Notes under the pieces: model-generated
Told to the model about the DNA's origin: nothing
The model's input: only the letters and a program-made list of their open reading frames with translations
Databases searched by the model: none
Shown: in pieces, positions 5,712 through 5,726 of the stretch
How the letters are laid out: each line of letters starts with the position of its first letter
How positions within the stretch are numbered: the stretch's first letter is position 1
Made by a program: the position numbers and the translations under genes
NCBI GenBank assembly: GCA_003153075.1
Contig: PMBW01000244.1
Coordinates: 1 to 5,726 of the forward strand
From: Dehalococcoidia bacterium
Lineage (GTDB): Bacteria; Chloroflexota; Dehalococcoidia; Dehalococcoidales; Fen-1064
Direction: 5' to 3'
Length of the DNA stretch: 5,726 nt

Positions 5712-5726
5712 ATGGATAAACCAATT
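5712..5726 (+). CDS. Start of a further gene, cut by window end
   Basis: An ATG at 5712 opens a frame reading MDKPI before the sequence ends. The only support is a perfect extended -10 promoter 12 nt upstream and the same short-leader arrangement seen at argJ and mutS. Five residues do not allow a product to be named. Confidence 0.5.

Overview
The window looks like a piece of a bacterial chromosome, most probably from an uncultivated member of the Chloroflexota (Dehalococcoidia-like). This rests on the resemblance of the MutS and ArgJ proteins to that group as I remember them, and no search was run. Two housekeeping genes of moderate-to-high GC frame a single AT-rich gene that looks acquired. 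Hand counts of single 60-base lines give 36/60 G+C in mutS (481-540), 36/60 in argJ (4561-4620) and 18/60 in the central gene (2101-2160).

Layout. Positions 1-1574 hold the N-terminal three fifths of mutS on the minus strand, cut by the window edge. Positions 1575-2053 have no sure gene. They hold the mutS promoter, a MITE-like element of about 184 bp with imperfect terminal inverted repeats that fold into hairpins (1653-1836), a doubtful 25-codon minus-strand ORF, and a well-formed -35/-10 promoter and Shine-Dalgarno site for the next gene. Positions 2054-4216 encode a 720-residue ABC/SMC-type ATPase with a C-terminal extension carrying an R-x3-E...H arrangement. This recalls the catalytic triad of PrrC/RloC anticodon nucleases, so a one-gene anti-phage or abortive-infection role is proposed as a hypothesis. 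Positions 4287-5501 are argJ, complete. Positions 5502-5711 are intergenic and made of two different repeat-like sequences, followed by an extended -10 promoter and the first five codons of another gene.

How the parts work together. MutS (mismatch repair) and ArgJ (arginine synthesis) are not functionally linked. The central gene is transcribed away from mutS and toward argJ but has its own promoter, and argJ has its own as well. The three host-like genes (mutS, argJ and the gene at 5712) share an expression style: a -10 hexamer 8-12 nt before the start codon and no Shine-Dalgarno, which predicts leaderless or nearly leaderless mRNAs. The AT-rich gene instead has a spaced -35/-10 promoter, a leader of about 30 nt and a GGAGGG ribosome-binding site. 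Composition and expression signals therefore agree that it is a foreign cargo gene between two core genes.
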